This document shows, piece after piece, positions 52,398 to 60,479 of a stretch of DNA of 64,000 nt. The position numbers and the translations under genes are program-made. Origin of the DNA: CAVYWD01 sp963772225 (GTDB lineage: Bacteria; Myxococcota; Myxococcia; Myxococcales; UBA5297); assembly GCA_963772225.1 (NCBI GenBank), contig CAVYWD010000008.1, positions 248,001 through 312,000 on the forward strand, given 5' to 3'. The notes under the pieces were generated by a model that made no database searches, had not been told where the DNA came from, and saw nothing but the letters and a program-made list of their open reading frames with translations. Numbering within the stretch: position 1 is the first letter of the stretch; the number at the start of each line of letters is the position of its first letter.

Positions 52398-52868
52398 GTG
52401 AACGACAAGAACATAGAAGAGAAACTGCGCACGGTGTTTAGCGATGCACACGTCATTGACGTCGACTTCTCCGAGTGGGACAAGGTGGTCTCTCTTGTGG
52501 TTGTCGCTGATCACCTAAGGCCGATAAGGGGGCACCTGCAGTTAATCTGCGTCACCTTTGCTGGCGTCAAAAGGGCGAGCTTTCGCTTTCCCCGAATCGG
52601 GAAGCGGCTTTCGAAAGGCGAGCACTTTCAGTGGTGGACGACCTGGGTTGAGTCAAAAGAGCTCGCGATCGGAAGGCGGTTTGTGATAGGCGGCGATGCC
52701 TCGATGCCCAGGGTTGAGATCGTGTGCGATGGTGTAAATTGCTCGCGTATTGATGGAAAGGTCTTCCAAGGGGTCAATCCCGAGTGGGGGCGGCCAGCGG
52801 GCGGCCTGGCTCGACCAAGTATTCAAAAGCTGTTTGCGTTGAGGTCCATGCGACGGCGACGTCTATAG
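52398..52868 (+). CDS. Putative immunity protein for the RHS toxin tip
   Basis: This is a 156-residue cytoplasmic protein starting at GTG 52398 with GAGG 6 nt before. I recognise no family. The protein begins NDKNIEEKLRTVFSDAHVIDV and has a beta-rich middle (GHLQLICVTFAGVKRASF). It is lower in GC than flanking genes and lies 79 bp after the toxin, the standard place for a cognate immunity gene. The role is inferred from position only. Confidence 0.55.
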   Translation: MNDKNIEEKLRTVFSDAHVIDVDFSEWDKVVSLVVVADHLRPIRGHLQLICVTFAGVKRASFRFPRIGKRLSKGEHFQWWTTWVESKELAIGRRFVIGGDASMPRVEIVCDGVNCSRIDGKVFQGVNPEWGRPAGGLARPSIQKLFALRSMRRRRL

Positions 52869-53151
52869 TGTTGCTTTTCAATAGTCGCAGTTGAGGTAAT
52901 GTGCGGGCAAATAATCGGGGCCGCAGGCTAGCTGTTTAGATAGACTAGGCGGTCGGTTGCTGCGGAATGCTATAGTCGGCCGAAAAGGCGCGATCGCTCG
53001 GGAGGTGTGTTATGGCGTCTAAAATGGCAGCGATGCGCTGCGCGCGCTATGCCTATGCGTGTGTGAGTCGATGCCTTGAATCCAGCTGTCGGGTGCCGGC
53101 TTGGTGAAGGACGAACGAGGCGATCCTTGACAATGGAATAGCAGTACTCAA
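52869..53151 (+). other. Low-GC intergenic spacer with a possible 31-codon Cys-rich frame
   Basis: No convincing gene is present. A short frame from ATG 53012 to TGA 53107 has a good RBS (GGAGG, 6-nt spacing) and would encode a 31-residue peptide with four Cys. The stretch is AT-richer than its surroundings, like the toxin tip and immunity gene, and probably came with them. Confidence 0.25.
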
Positions 53152-53376
53152 AGCGAGAATTCAATTGCGCTGGAATATGACGACCGAGGCCGGCTGAAGA
53201 CGGTGAAAGACTCCGGCGGCCGGCGCTTCGACCTCGTCAGCGACGCATTCGATCGAATCGCGGCCATCGAGGTCCCGGGCCCGAGCGCGCCAGCGGGGCA
53301 AATGACGCTGGTGCGCTACCGATACGACTCGGCCGGCAATTTGGCCGCGGTTCAGGACACGCTGGGCCAGCAAACG
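53152..53376 (+). pseudogene. Displaced internal RHS fragment
   Basis: About 75 residues of RHS repeat (NSIALEYDDRGRLKTV, SGGRRFDLVSDAFDRIAAI, MTLVRYRYDSAGNLAAVQDTLGQQ) match residues ~355-430 of the large RHS toxin, with strong DNA similarity to 49.30-49.53 kb. There is no start or RHS core. At its 3' end it runs straight into the truncated HEAT gene in another frame. Confidence 0.85.
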
Positions 53377-53411
53377 ATCAGGAAACGTCCTTTCTTTACG
53401 GGCAGCGGAAG

Positions 53412-54581
53412 TTGGCGCTCGAGGCGCCGGCATTTGCGCTCGAGGAGTTGGCAGCGCTCGAGGCGCGCATGGAGGCGCACCTGGACGGGCTGGTCCTGGG
53501 CGCGGACGAGGCCCGGGCCTTTTGCAAGCTTCGGGCGCCGGAGGGGGACGTTGGCGAGCTCCATGGCATTCTCCGGGTTCTATGCCGAGCGGATTGCCCG
53601 GACGATCTCGAGGACGCGTCCGCTGCCGCGGACCCGTCTGACCCGGAGTGCGCACGAGCGATGTCGGATGCTCTCCGGCATGACCTGCCTGCCGCTTGGG
53701 CATCACGCGCAGCTTCCTGGCTCTCCGCCGATGAGGCGCCGCCGCCCTTGCAGACCGCCGTGGCGGTGACGGCGGGGTACCGTCGCCTGCCCGTGGCCCT
53801 GCAGCTCGTCGAACGGGTGAAGAAACTTCAAGGCGCCGAGGTGCTTCCGTATATCGAGGCGCTCGGACGGCTCCGCGATCCTTCGACGGCGATGCTCCTC
53901 TTCCGCTTCATGCAGCAGCGGGCGGAAGCGGAAGTCCAGCGGGCAGCGGCGATCGCTGCGCTTCGGATCGGCTCGCCACAAGCTCTGCCCCTGCTGGAGC
54001 AGGCCGCCGGCGGCGAAGCCTGGGCACGGGTCCCGCTGGCGCTCGCCGCGAGCGCTGGGAGTGCACCCTTGCTGCTCAAGGCGGCGCGTGAGGACCCTTG
54101 CGACGATTCGCTGCTGGCCTTGGGCCTTCTGGGAGACGTCGCGGCCACGCCGCTGCTCGTCACAGCCTTGTTGGATCCGAAGAGCGCCTCGAGCGCCGCC
54201 CTCGCGCTCTACCTCATCACGGGCGCCCGGCTCGCGGACGCGAACGTTGATCCAGCGAGTGCGCCGGGCATCTCCCAGTCGCCCGAGCTGTGGGGGGCGT
54301 TCCTGCGCGACCACGTGAAGGAGACGGCCGGCAAGGGACTCCATCGCCTGGGTGAGCCCTACACCGCGAAGACGCTGCTGCGATGCCTCGGAGACCAGTG
54401 GCTGCCGCTCGACGTGCGCAGGCTCGTCGCCGATGAGGTCGCCATCCGGTTTCGCGTCGATGTGGCGTACGCGCCCGACATGCTGGCCCATGAGCAGGTC
54501 GCAGGCCTTTCGAAGCTGGCCCACGCTCTCCGCGCGGCCGGCGCGCGCGGTCGCGTTGGCGGCAGCGCAGCGGCGTTCTAA
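53412..54581 (+). CDS. TIGR02270-like HEAT-repeat protein of T6SS clusters, 5'-truncated
   Basis: This is a ~389-residue helical-repeat protein. Its frame is readable back to ~53379 as ETSFLYGQRKLALEAPAFAL, then LEARMEAHLDGLVLG, matching the N-terminal region of TIGR02270 proteins that accompany T6SS effectors. The repeats include LPYIEALGRLRDPSTAMLLF and AAIAALRIGSPQALPLLEQA. The first ~20 residues of the family are missing because an RHS fragment is joined upstream. Only weak starts (TTG 53412) remain, so expression is uncertain. DUF4150 follows 12 bp later. Confidence 0.72.
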   Translation: MALEAPAFALEELAALEARMEAHLDGLVLGADEARAFCKLRAPEGDVGELHGILRVLCRADCPDDLEDASAAADPSDPECARAMSDALRHDLPAAWASRAASWLSADEAPPPLQTAVAVTAGYRRLPVALQLVERVKKLQGAEVLPYIEALGRLRDPSTAMLLFRFMQQRAEAEVQRAAAIAALRIGSPQALPLLEQAAGGEAWARVPLALAASAGSAPLLLKAAREDPCDDSLLALGLLGDVAATPLLVTALLDPKSASSAALALYLITGARLADANVDPASAPGISQSPELWGAFLRDHVKETAGKGLHRLGEPYTAKTLLRCLGDQWLPLDVRRLVADEVAIRFRVDVAYAPDMLAHEQVAGLSKLAHALRAAGARGRVGGSAAAF

Positions 54582-54593
54582 GGAGAATTCGCC

Positions 54594-55055
54594 ATGACGG
54601 TCGGCGTGAACAACCTTTCCGTGGTCCACAAGAAGAGCAACGGGGTGACCATTGCATTCCCGGACCTTTGCAAGACCCCGACTCCAGGCGGGCCCGTGCC
54701 GATGCCGTACCCGAATATCGCGCAGTCGAGCGACACGGCGAGCGGCAGCCAGAAGGTGAAATGCGACGGGGAGAGCGTCTGCCTTCAGGATTCGAACTTC
54801 TCCACCAGCACTGGAGACGAGGCCGGCACGGCCGGCGGAGTTGCCTCGAGCAAGACGAAGGGAAAAGCGGAGTTCGCCAACTTCGCCTTCGACGTGAAGA
54901 TCGAAGGCAAGTATGTTCCCAGGGCGTTCGACCTCATGCTGCACAATGACAAAAATACGCCCCCAGCGCCGTTGATCCAGGCGCCGGTGGTCGTCGTGCC
55001 GAGTTCGAGCTCCGAGCTGAAGTCGGTGTGCCTGATTTGCGGGAAGGAGGTCTGA
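54594..55055 (+). CDS. DUF4150 (PAAR-like) T6SS spike-tip protein
   Basis: This 153-residue stand-alone DUF4150 protein starts at ATG 54594 behind AGGAG. Family marks are VGVNNLSVVHKKSNG, FPDLCKTPTPGGPVPMPYPN, the Ser-rich FSTSTGDEAGTAGG turn and the C-terminal CLICGKE. DUF4150 proteins are PAAR-like cones that sharpen the VgrG spike and carry effectors. Here it would connect VgrG to the downstream AHH nuclease. Its stop is 1 nt before the ketosynthase-like gene. Confidence 0.9.
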   Translation: MTVGVNNLSVVHKKSNGVTIAFPDLCKTPTPGGPVPMPYPNIAQSSDTASGSQKVKCDGESVCLQDSNFSTSTGDEAGTAGGVASSKTKGKAEFANFAFDVKIEGKYVPRAFDLMLHNDKNTPPAPLIQAPVVVVPSSSSELKSVCLICGKEV

Positions 55056-55056
55056 A

Positions 55057-56142
55057 GTGAGGCTCGCCATCGGAGGCCTGGGCCTCGCGACGGCCCTCGG
55101 GACGAGCGCGGTGGAGGCCTGTGCGGCTGCGCGCGCGGGCCTGAGCCGCACGAGCGAGGCCGAGCTGGACGTCCCCGTGGTCGCGCACGTTCTCTCGGGC
55201 GTCACCGACGGCTTCACGGGGGTCGGCCGGCTCTCTCGCCTGGCCACGTTGGCGCTCGACGATCTCATGCAGGGCAGCGGGCTTACACCGGCGGCGCTCG
55301 CGAGCGGGGCGCTCGTCCTGCACGTGCGCGACGACTTTCACGAGCGCGCGAACGAGGCGCTGGACGCCGCCGAGCCGGAGCTGACGACGTCCCCCGAGGC
55401 GCGCTCGGAGCACGCGCGGCTGCGCGAAAGGCTGCTCATGCCGCTCGCGAAGCACGTGGGCATCCCGGGCAGCCGGGCGCATCTGCTCCAGGGCGGCCCC
55501 GCTGCGTTCGTGGCAGCCGTCGAACAGGCCTCGGCGCTGCTCGCTCGCGGTGAAGCTCGCCAGTGCATCGTCGGCAGCGTCGACGCTCCCGCGGACCCGG
55601 CGGTGCAGTCGCTCTGGGCGAGCCTCGGGATGCTCAAGGCGCCGGACAACCCGGTGGGCGTCTTCGCCGGCGAGGGCGCGGCCTTCCTTCTGCTGCAGGC
55701 CGAAGGCCCGAGGGCCGCGCGAGCACCCCAAGCATGGCTCGAGGGCTGGTGCGCAGGAGAGGCGGGGCCGCACCGGTTCAGCCTGGACAAGCCGACGGGG
55801 CGAGGCTTCTTCACCGCCATGCGCGAGAGCTTCGCGGCGGCGAACCGACCCGTCGATGCGCGAGTCGCCATCTTCAACCACGGCGGCGACGAGTATCGCG
55901 GCCGGGAGCTCGCGATGGCGCTCACCTTGCTGGGAATGGCGGGGATGCCCAGGGACTTCGAGGCCTGGTTTCCGGCCACTTCGTTCGGGGACACGGGGTC
56001 GGCGAGCACGGCAATCGGCATTGTCATGGCGGTCCGCGCTTTCGCGCGCGGGTATGCTCGAGGTCGGGATATCGCCGTGATGGCGCAGAGCGATGATGGC
56101 GCGAGTGGGTGCTGCATCGTCAGCGCGGCGTCGAACGGATAG
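55057..56142 (+). CDS. Beta-ketoacyl synthase-like pseudoenzyme in a T6SS effector cluster
   Basis: This is a 361-residue thiolase-fold protein starting at GTG 55057 with AAGGAGG inside the preceding gene. The fold is recognisable: MRLAIGGLGLATALG, a central HLLQGGPAAFVAAVEQASALL where active enzymes have the CATG nucleophile loop, FNHGGDEYRGRE in place of the first catalytic His loop, and ATSFGDTGSASTA in place of KSxxGHxxGA. The nucleophilic Cys, the Lys and the second His are absent, and only the first His remains. It is therefore unlikely to condense acyl chains. Position between a PAAR-like gene and an AHH toxin suggests an adaptor or chaperone role. Confidence 0.78.
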   Translation: MRLAIGGLGLATALGTSAVEACAAARAGLSRTSEAELDVPVVAHVLSGVTDGFTGVGRLSRLATLALDDLMQGSGLTPAALASGALVLHVRDDFHERANEALDAAEPELTTSPEARSEHARLRERLLMPLAKHVGIPGSRAHLLQGGPAAFVAAVEQASALLARGEARQCIVGSVDAPADPAVQSLWASLGMLKAPDNPVGVFAGEGAAFLLLQAEGPRAARAPQAWLEGWCAGEAGPHRFSLDKPTGRGFFTAMRESFAAANRPVDARVAIFNHGGDEYRGRELAMALTLLGMAGMPRDFEAWFPATSFGDTGSASTAIGIVMAVRAFARGYARGRDIAVMAQSDDGASGCCIVSAASNG

Positions 56143-56152
56143 GAGGAGCAGC

Positions 56153-56995
56153 ATGGCGAGGGCCAAGGGGAAGATGTCACCGGTGGCGGCGGGCCGAGAG
56201 CCGCGCACCCTGGAGGCCGCGCAAACGGCATACGAGAATCGAAAGCAACAGGTGTGGGACAAGGGGAAGGAGAAGCTGGACAAAGCGCTGAAGGCGTCGA
56301 AGGGTCACAGCCCGGCGCGGCTCGGAGAGTTGGGGGAGTACAGCCGCAGCGGCGACTACCGAGCCTACGGCTTGGTCTACATCAAGAAGCATTCGCGGAA
56401 CGCGGTCTACAACCTGCCCGCGGAAGTGCTCGGCCGACGACTTGCCGCGATCGGGCGGGGCAGTCGGGATGTCGCCTCTGGAAGTGCCGAGCATGGTGCG
56501 CGCTATCGCCTGGATTACCAACGACCCTGTCGCGGGGGCGCTCAGCAGAACTTCCTGTGGGGCTTCCTTCCATACGAGAACCAGGCACACCACGTCATTC
56601 CTAAGGAGGCGTTTGATCTTGCCTTCGACCACGAGCAGAAGAGGATCCTGGCCGCGGTTCCCTATGATCTGAACCACGGCGAAAACATCATCCTGCTTCC
56701 GAAGAAGAAGCGGGAGCGGTTTATCCACAGGCTCGTCAATCACTCGGGGTGCCACCCGACGTACTCGGATCTTGTGGTGGGGGATATGAAGGCGATCCGA
56801 GCACAATTGGAGAAATGCTCGTGTGATAAACCAAGTCCGCCGCTGGTGTCGGTGTTGCGACAGTTGATCGAACTGCAGGGCGACTATTGGAAGTATATCG
56901 TCGAATGGAGCAAGGCCAACTGCTCTCAGACGATCAACGAGGCCGCCGCTGCTGAGATTGCACTCAGGAAGACGAGGGCGAAATCGGGCATCTAG
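56153..56995 (+). CDS. AHH-type (HNH/endonuclease VII fold) nuclease toxin
   Basis: This is a 280-residue candidate T6SS effector starting at ATG 56153, 6 nt after AGGAGG. The N-terminal ~125 residues are basic and helical (QQVWDKGKEKLDKALKA), perhaps for docking. The nuclease domain carries the diagnostic NQAHHVIPKEAF, then DLNHGENIILLPKKK and NHSGCHPTYSDLV, which supply the metal-binding and catalytic His residues. Two candidate immunity genes follow. GC content falls through its 3' half. Confidence 0.88.
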   Translation: MARAKGKMSPVAAGREPRTLEAAQTAYENRKQQVWDKGKEKLDKALKASKGHSPARLGELGEYSRSGDYRAYGLVYIKKHSRNAVYNLPAEVLGRRLAAIGRGSRDVASGSAEHGARYRLDYQRPCRGGAQQNFLWGFLPYENQAHHVIPKEAFDLAFDHEQKRILAAVPYDLNHGENIILLPKKKRERFIHRLVNHSGCHPTYSDLVVGDMKAIRAQLEKCSCDKPSPPLVSVLRQLIELQGDYWKYIVEWSKANCSQTINEAAAAEIALRKTRAKSGI

Positions 56996-57014
56996 AAAGA
57001 GGAGCGCAAGACCT

Positions 57015-57639
57015 ATGGTCAACGAAAGAGTCTTCTTTCCATGGATACACATGCCAGATCCCGATTATGCCCATCTGCATCCGCGAGACCCTCCCGAGCT
57101 CAAGGGGTTCTTTTATCCGCTGGCTTTCGGTGAGCCTGTCGGCTCCGCTTTTCCGGTAGATGTTGTCTTTGAACTCGATCCAAATGGTGGCGCGTTTCTC
57201 CCGGACTCAATTCCAAACACCACGGGTGTCTATGTTGTCTCGGAACGGCTGCGCGGGCTGCTCGAGAAGTCAGGAGCGCATTTCGAGTTCCATCTCGTGC
57301 GTATCAGGAACCACAAGGGCCGAATTGAGAAGGCGCCCTACTTCATTGCCAACCTCCTGGATGTTGTCGATTGCATGGACAGGGCGCGATCGGACTATTC
57401 GCCTTCTGACATGGATCCAACACAGATGCGCCGAATTACGCCGGCTTGTGTTGGATGTCGACAAGATCCCCGAGGACACTCAGATCTTCAGACTGGGGAG
57501 CGATAGGAGGTTGTTCATGGTGAGAAAGGATCTCGCCTTCGAGATCTACCGCACCCACAAGTGCGAGGGAATGCTCTTCAAGAAGATTGAGCTCTACGGC
57601 GAGGAGTTCCGCACAACCCCTCCAGATTACAGCACCTGA
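57015..57639 (+). pseudogene. Imm11-like (DUF1629) immunity gene with a frameshift near 57.43 kb
   Basis: The ATG at 57015 opens a frame with VFFPWIHMPDPDYAHL, SIPNTTGVYVVSERLRGLLEK and FEFHLVRIRNHKGR, which goes out of register after MDPTQMRRI. The +1 frame then continues naturally with RRLVLDVDKIPEDTQIFRLG and LFKKIELYGEEF up to the stop at 57639. The KIPEDxxIFRL stretch is typical of Imm11-type immunity proteins. Restoring one base would give ~207 residues. It would be the antidote to the AHH nuclease, now broken or a sequencing artefact. Confidence 0.7.
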
Positions 57640-57648
57640 GGCAAGGCA

Positions 57649-58413
57649 ATGCACTTCGACCTCAGCACGATCTCAGACGACCTGGCCTTCTCGGTGGAGG
57701 AGTTCAAGCGCCTCCCCGAGCCGGATGAGGTCGACGGCGTTTACGCCGCGGCGATGCAGGCGACCTGGCGAGCGCTCCGTCGCCGGGGCATCGCCCGCCT
57801 GCTCGCCGATGCCGACCAGGCTGGGTTCTTCGCAAGCCTCGAAGAGGCAGCAAGCCTTCGGCGCCATTTGCTGCTCTGGGCCGCCGGACGGCAGTCGGAG
57901 CCGGAGCTGGCAGGACCGTGCCGCGCCAGCGACCTCGGGCCCTTCTTCGATGCCCTCGCCGCCCGGAGGTTGGACCTCGCCGTGACGATTGCCCGCGCCA
58001 GCGAAGCGCCAATGAATCGACGCTACGAGTACGAGGAGGATTACCGGTACGCGCAATTTCTCTTCGCAATGGTTCAAGGCGCTGACGCGTCCAACCTCGG
58101 CGCCGTCCTCGGGGAGCTCGCTAGGGCAACCGAAGGGGAGGAGACCGGCCGCTACCTCACGTGTAAGGCGCTGATGATTTCAGACAATGACGCGTTCGAG
58201 GCCGCGCTCGCTCGACTCGTTGAAGAGCACGAGGAGCACTACGGCAAGCTGCAGGACGGCATCATTGCAGACCCGGAGGGCTTCGCGACCGAGCGCTACG
58301 TGATGGTCGAAGGCTTGGGGCTCAAGGTGCTCGCCCGGGAGCGCGGGTTGGTGCCCGCGCCGGAGCACAGGTTCATGCCAGCGAACGCCTTCTTGCGAGA
58401 GGAGCCCCGCTAA
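57649..58413 (+). CDS. Imm49-like immunity protein
   Basis: This is a 254-residue cytoplasmic protein starting 9 bp after the previous frame. Features agree with Imm49: a helical N-terminus, RYEYEEDYRYAQFLFAMVQG, a central FEAALARLVEEHEEHYGKL and the closing TERYVMVEGLGLKVLARERGL. If the Imm11-like neighbour is dead, this gene may be the only remaining protection against the AHH nuclease. Its stop overlaps the convergent DUF885 stop by 3 bp. Confidence 0.75.
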   Translation: MHFDLSTISDDLAFSVEEFKRLPEPDEVDGVYAAAMQATWRALRRRGIARLLADADQAGFFASLEEAASLRRHLLLWAAGRQSEPELAGPCRASDLGPFFDALAARRLDLAVTIARASEAPMNRRYEYEEDYRYAQFLFAMVQGADASNLGAVLGELARATEGEETGRYLTCKALMISDNDAFEAALARLVEEHEEHYGKLQDGIIADPEGFATERYVMVEGLGLKVLARERGLVPAPEHRFMPANAFLREEPR

Positions 58414-60233
58414 TTGCCGCCGGTGCCCCTCTGCGCCCCGTGCGCCGCGACCCAGGCATCGACCCGCGCCTCCAGCACGTCCAGCGGCAGGGCGCCGGCG
58501 CCCAGCACCAGGTCGTGGAAGGCGCGCAGGTCGAAGGCCTTCCCCAAAGCCGCCTGAGCCCGGGCGCGCAGCGCGAGGATCTCGAGCTCGCCGATCTTGT
58601 AGCCCAGCGCTTGCCCTGGCCAGGCGATGTAGCGGTCGGTCTCGGCCTGCACGTCGACCTCGTCAATGGCCGAGTGGTCGTGGAAAAACTTCACCACCTG
58701 CTCCCGCGACCAGCGCTTCGAGTGGAGCCCCGTGTCGACCACGAGCCGGATGGCGCGCAGCATCTCGTCCTGGAGATGGCCGTAGTAGCTGTACGGGTCT
58801 CGATAGCCGCCCGCCTCCTCGCCCAGCTTCTCGGCGTAGAGCGCCCATCCTTCGACGAAGGCATTGTAGTGGAGCCAGTGCTTGCGCAACGGCGGGAGCC
58901 CCTCGAGCTCTTGCTGGATCGCGAGCTGGAGGTGATGGCCGGGCACGCCCTCGTGATAGGCGGTGGACTCCATGCTCAGCGTCGTGCGGCTCTCGATGTC
59001 CCCGGTGTTGACCTCGATGCGCCCGGGGCGCGAGCCGTCGGGCGCGGGGAACTGGTACTCGGCGCCGGCCGCCTCCTTCTCGCGGAACGCCTGCACCGGC
59101 ACCACCTCGAAGTCGGCCTTGGGGAGCCGGCCGAAGAGCTTGGGCAGCTCCTTTCGCATGCGGTCGAGGTGGCCGCGGTAGATCTCCAAAATGTGCTGGC
59201 GCGAGCGCGGGTGGAGCGAGGCGTTCTTGGGCAAGGACGCGCGAAAGCTCGCGAGGTCGGGGAAGCCGGCGCGCTTCGCGGCCTGGGCCATCGCGAGCTC
59301 GATGCGCGCCACCTCGCGAAGGCCGGTCTGGTGGACCTCCTCCGGGGTCAGCGACGTGGTCGTGGACCTGCGGACGAGGGCCGCGTACCAGGCGTCGCCG
59401 TTCGGCAGCGCCCAGAGGCCCACCTCCGCCCGGCCCTTGGGCGCGTATTCCTCCTTCACGAACCGGGCGAGCTTCGCGTAGGCCGGCAGCACCTCGCCTC
59501 GGACGGCCGCGAGGAGCGCCGTTCGGATCCGCGTCTGCTCGGCGGCCGGCAGGCCGGCCGGCATGCTGGCGAGCGGCTGGGCGAATGGGGTTTCTTCCGG
59601 CTTCATCGCCGCGATGCCCGCAGCCTGGCTCGCGACCTTCTCCAGCAGGAACCGGGGCGGCATGAGCCCGGCCGCCATGCCGAGCCGCATGTTGGCCAGA
59701 GTGTCGTCGAGCTGCTTGGGGAGCTTCCGGCAGCGGGCGATGAAGTCGTCGTAGTCCTTGGCGCCGGCGAAGGGGAGCATCCGCGGGAGCTGGGCGGCCG
59801 CCAGGTGGACGCCGCTCATTTGGTTGACCGGCATCTTCCACGCTTCGAAGCGGGCATCCTCGAGCTCCTCGCGAAAGCCGCGGATGAGCAAGGCGCGCGT
59901 GAGGGTCTCCTGCTCGGAGAAGCCAGCCGGGTCCACGGCCTCGAGGCGCGCCAGGGTCTCGCGGCTTCGCTGGAGGTCGGCGTCCACCGCGGCCGCCGAG
60001 ACGTCGCTCAGCTGGTCGTTCCATCGCGGGTCGCCGACGGCGGAGGCGAACTCCGGGTCGTGAGAGAGCACCGACTCCCAGTGCTCGGCGAGGAGCGCCT
60101 CGAAGGCCTTGCGCCGGGCGCCAAGGTCCTCCTGGCTGGCCTGCGGCCGCGGCGCGGGCGCGCTTCGTGGTCCGGAAGCCGTGGCGCAGGCGCAGAGCAC
60201 GACGGCGGGGAGGGCGCAGCGGCAGCTCATCAT
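58410..60233 (-). CDS. DUF885 family lipoprotein (putative zinc metallopeptidase)
   Basis: This is a 607-residue lipoprotein starting at ATG 60233 (next codon also ATG) with GGAGA upstream, and a short signal ending VVLCACATA. The family's metal motif is intact as YHEGVPGHHLQLAI, with a downstream FVEGWALYAEKLGEE providing the likely third ligand. Residues YKIGELEILALRARA and the rest of the tail are the part duplicated as a stump at 44.4 kb. DUF885 proteins are thought to be exported peptidases; the substrate is unknown. Confidence 0.88.
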   Translation of the reverse strand: MMSCRCALPAVVLCACATASGPRSAPAPRPQASQEDLGARRKAFEALLAEHWESVLSHDPEFASAVGDPRWNDQLSDVSAAAVDADLQRSRETLARLEAVDPAGFSEQETLTRALLIRGFREELEDARFEAWKMPVNQMSGVHLAAAQLPRMLPFAGAKDYDDFIARCRKLPKQLDDTLANMRLGMAAGLMPPRFLLEKVASQAAGIAAMKPEETPFAQPLASMPAGLPAAEQTRIRTALLAAVRGEVLPAYAKLARFVKEEYAPKGRAEVGLWALPNGDAWYAALVRRSTTTSLTPEEVHQTGLREVARIELAMAQAAKRAGFPDLASFRASLPKNASLHPRSRQHILEIYRGHLDRMRKELPKLFGRLPKADFEVVPVQAFREKEAAGAEYQFPAPDGSRPGRIEVNTGDIESRTTLSMESTAYHEGVPGHHLQLAIQQELEGLPPLRKHWLHYNAFVEGWALYAEKLGEEAGGYRDPYSYYGHLQDEMLRAIRLVVDTGLHSKRWSREQVVKFFHDHSAIDEVDVQAETDRYIAWPGQALGYKIGELEILALRARAQAALGKAFDLRAFHDLVLGAGALPLDVLEARVDAWVAAHGAQRGTGGN

Positions 60234-60479
60234 CGGAAGTCTCCTGACGGCGTGGAGCGCCAAGGCGCCCAAGAAGAAGCACAGGGCGGGCCGGTCGCGC
60301 AACGGGCGCTCGGCGGCTCGGCTGCCCCGATGGCGAACCCCGGTGACGAGCGCCGGGGTGGGGCGCCGCGATTGCGAGGACCTGGCGGCGTGCAGACATT
60401 CGCGCCGAGTTGTGACGGGTCCGGGGCCGTCGCTTAGGTCGACGGCTCTCGCGCCCATTGCCCCGCGAGGTCGCTCAAG

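Noticed and set aside
53012..53107. 31-codon Cys-rich frame with a good RBS
   Set aside because: Too short to judge, in a low-GC spacer between recombined cassettes; kept only as a note within the spacer entry.
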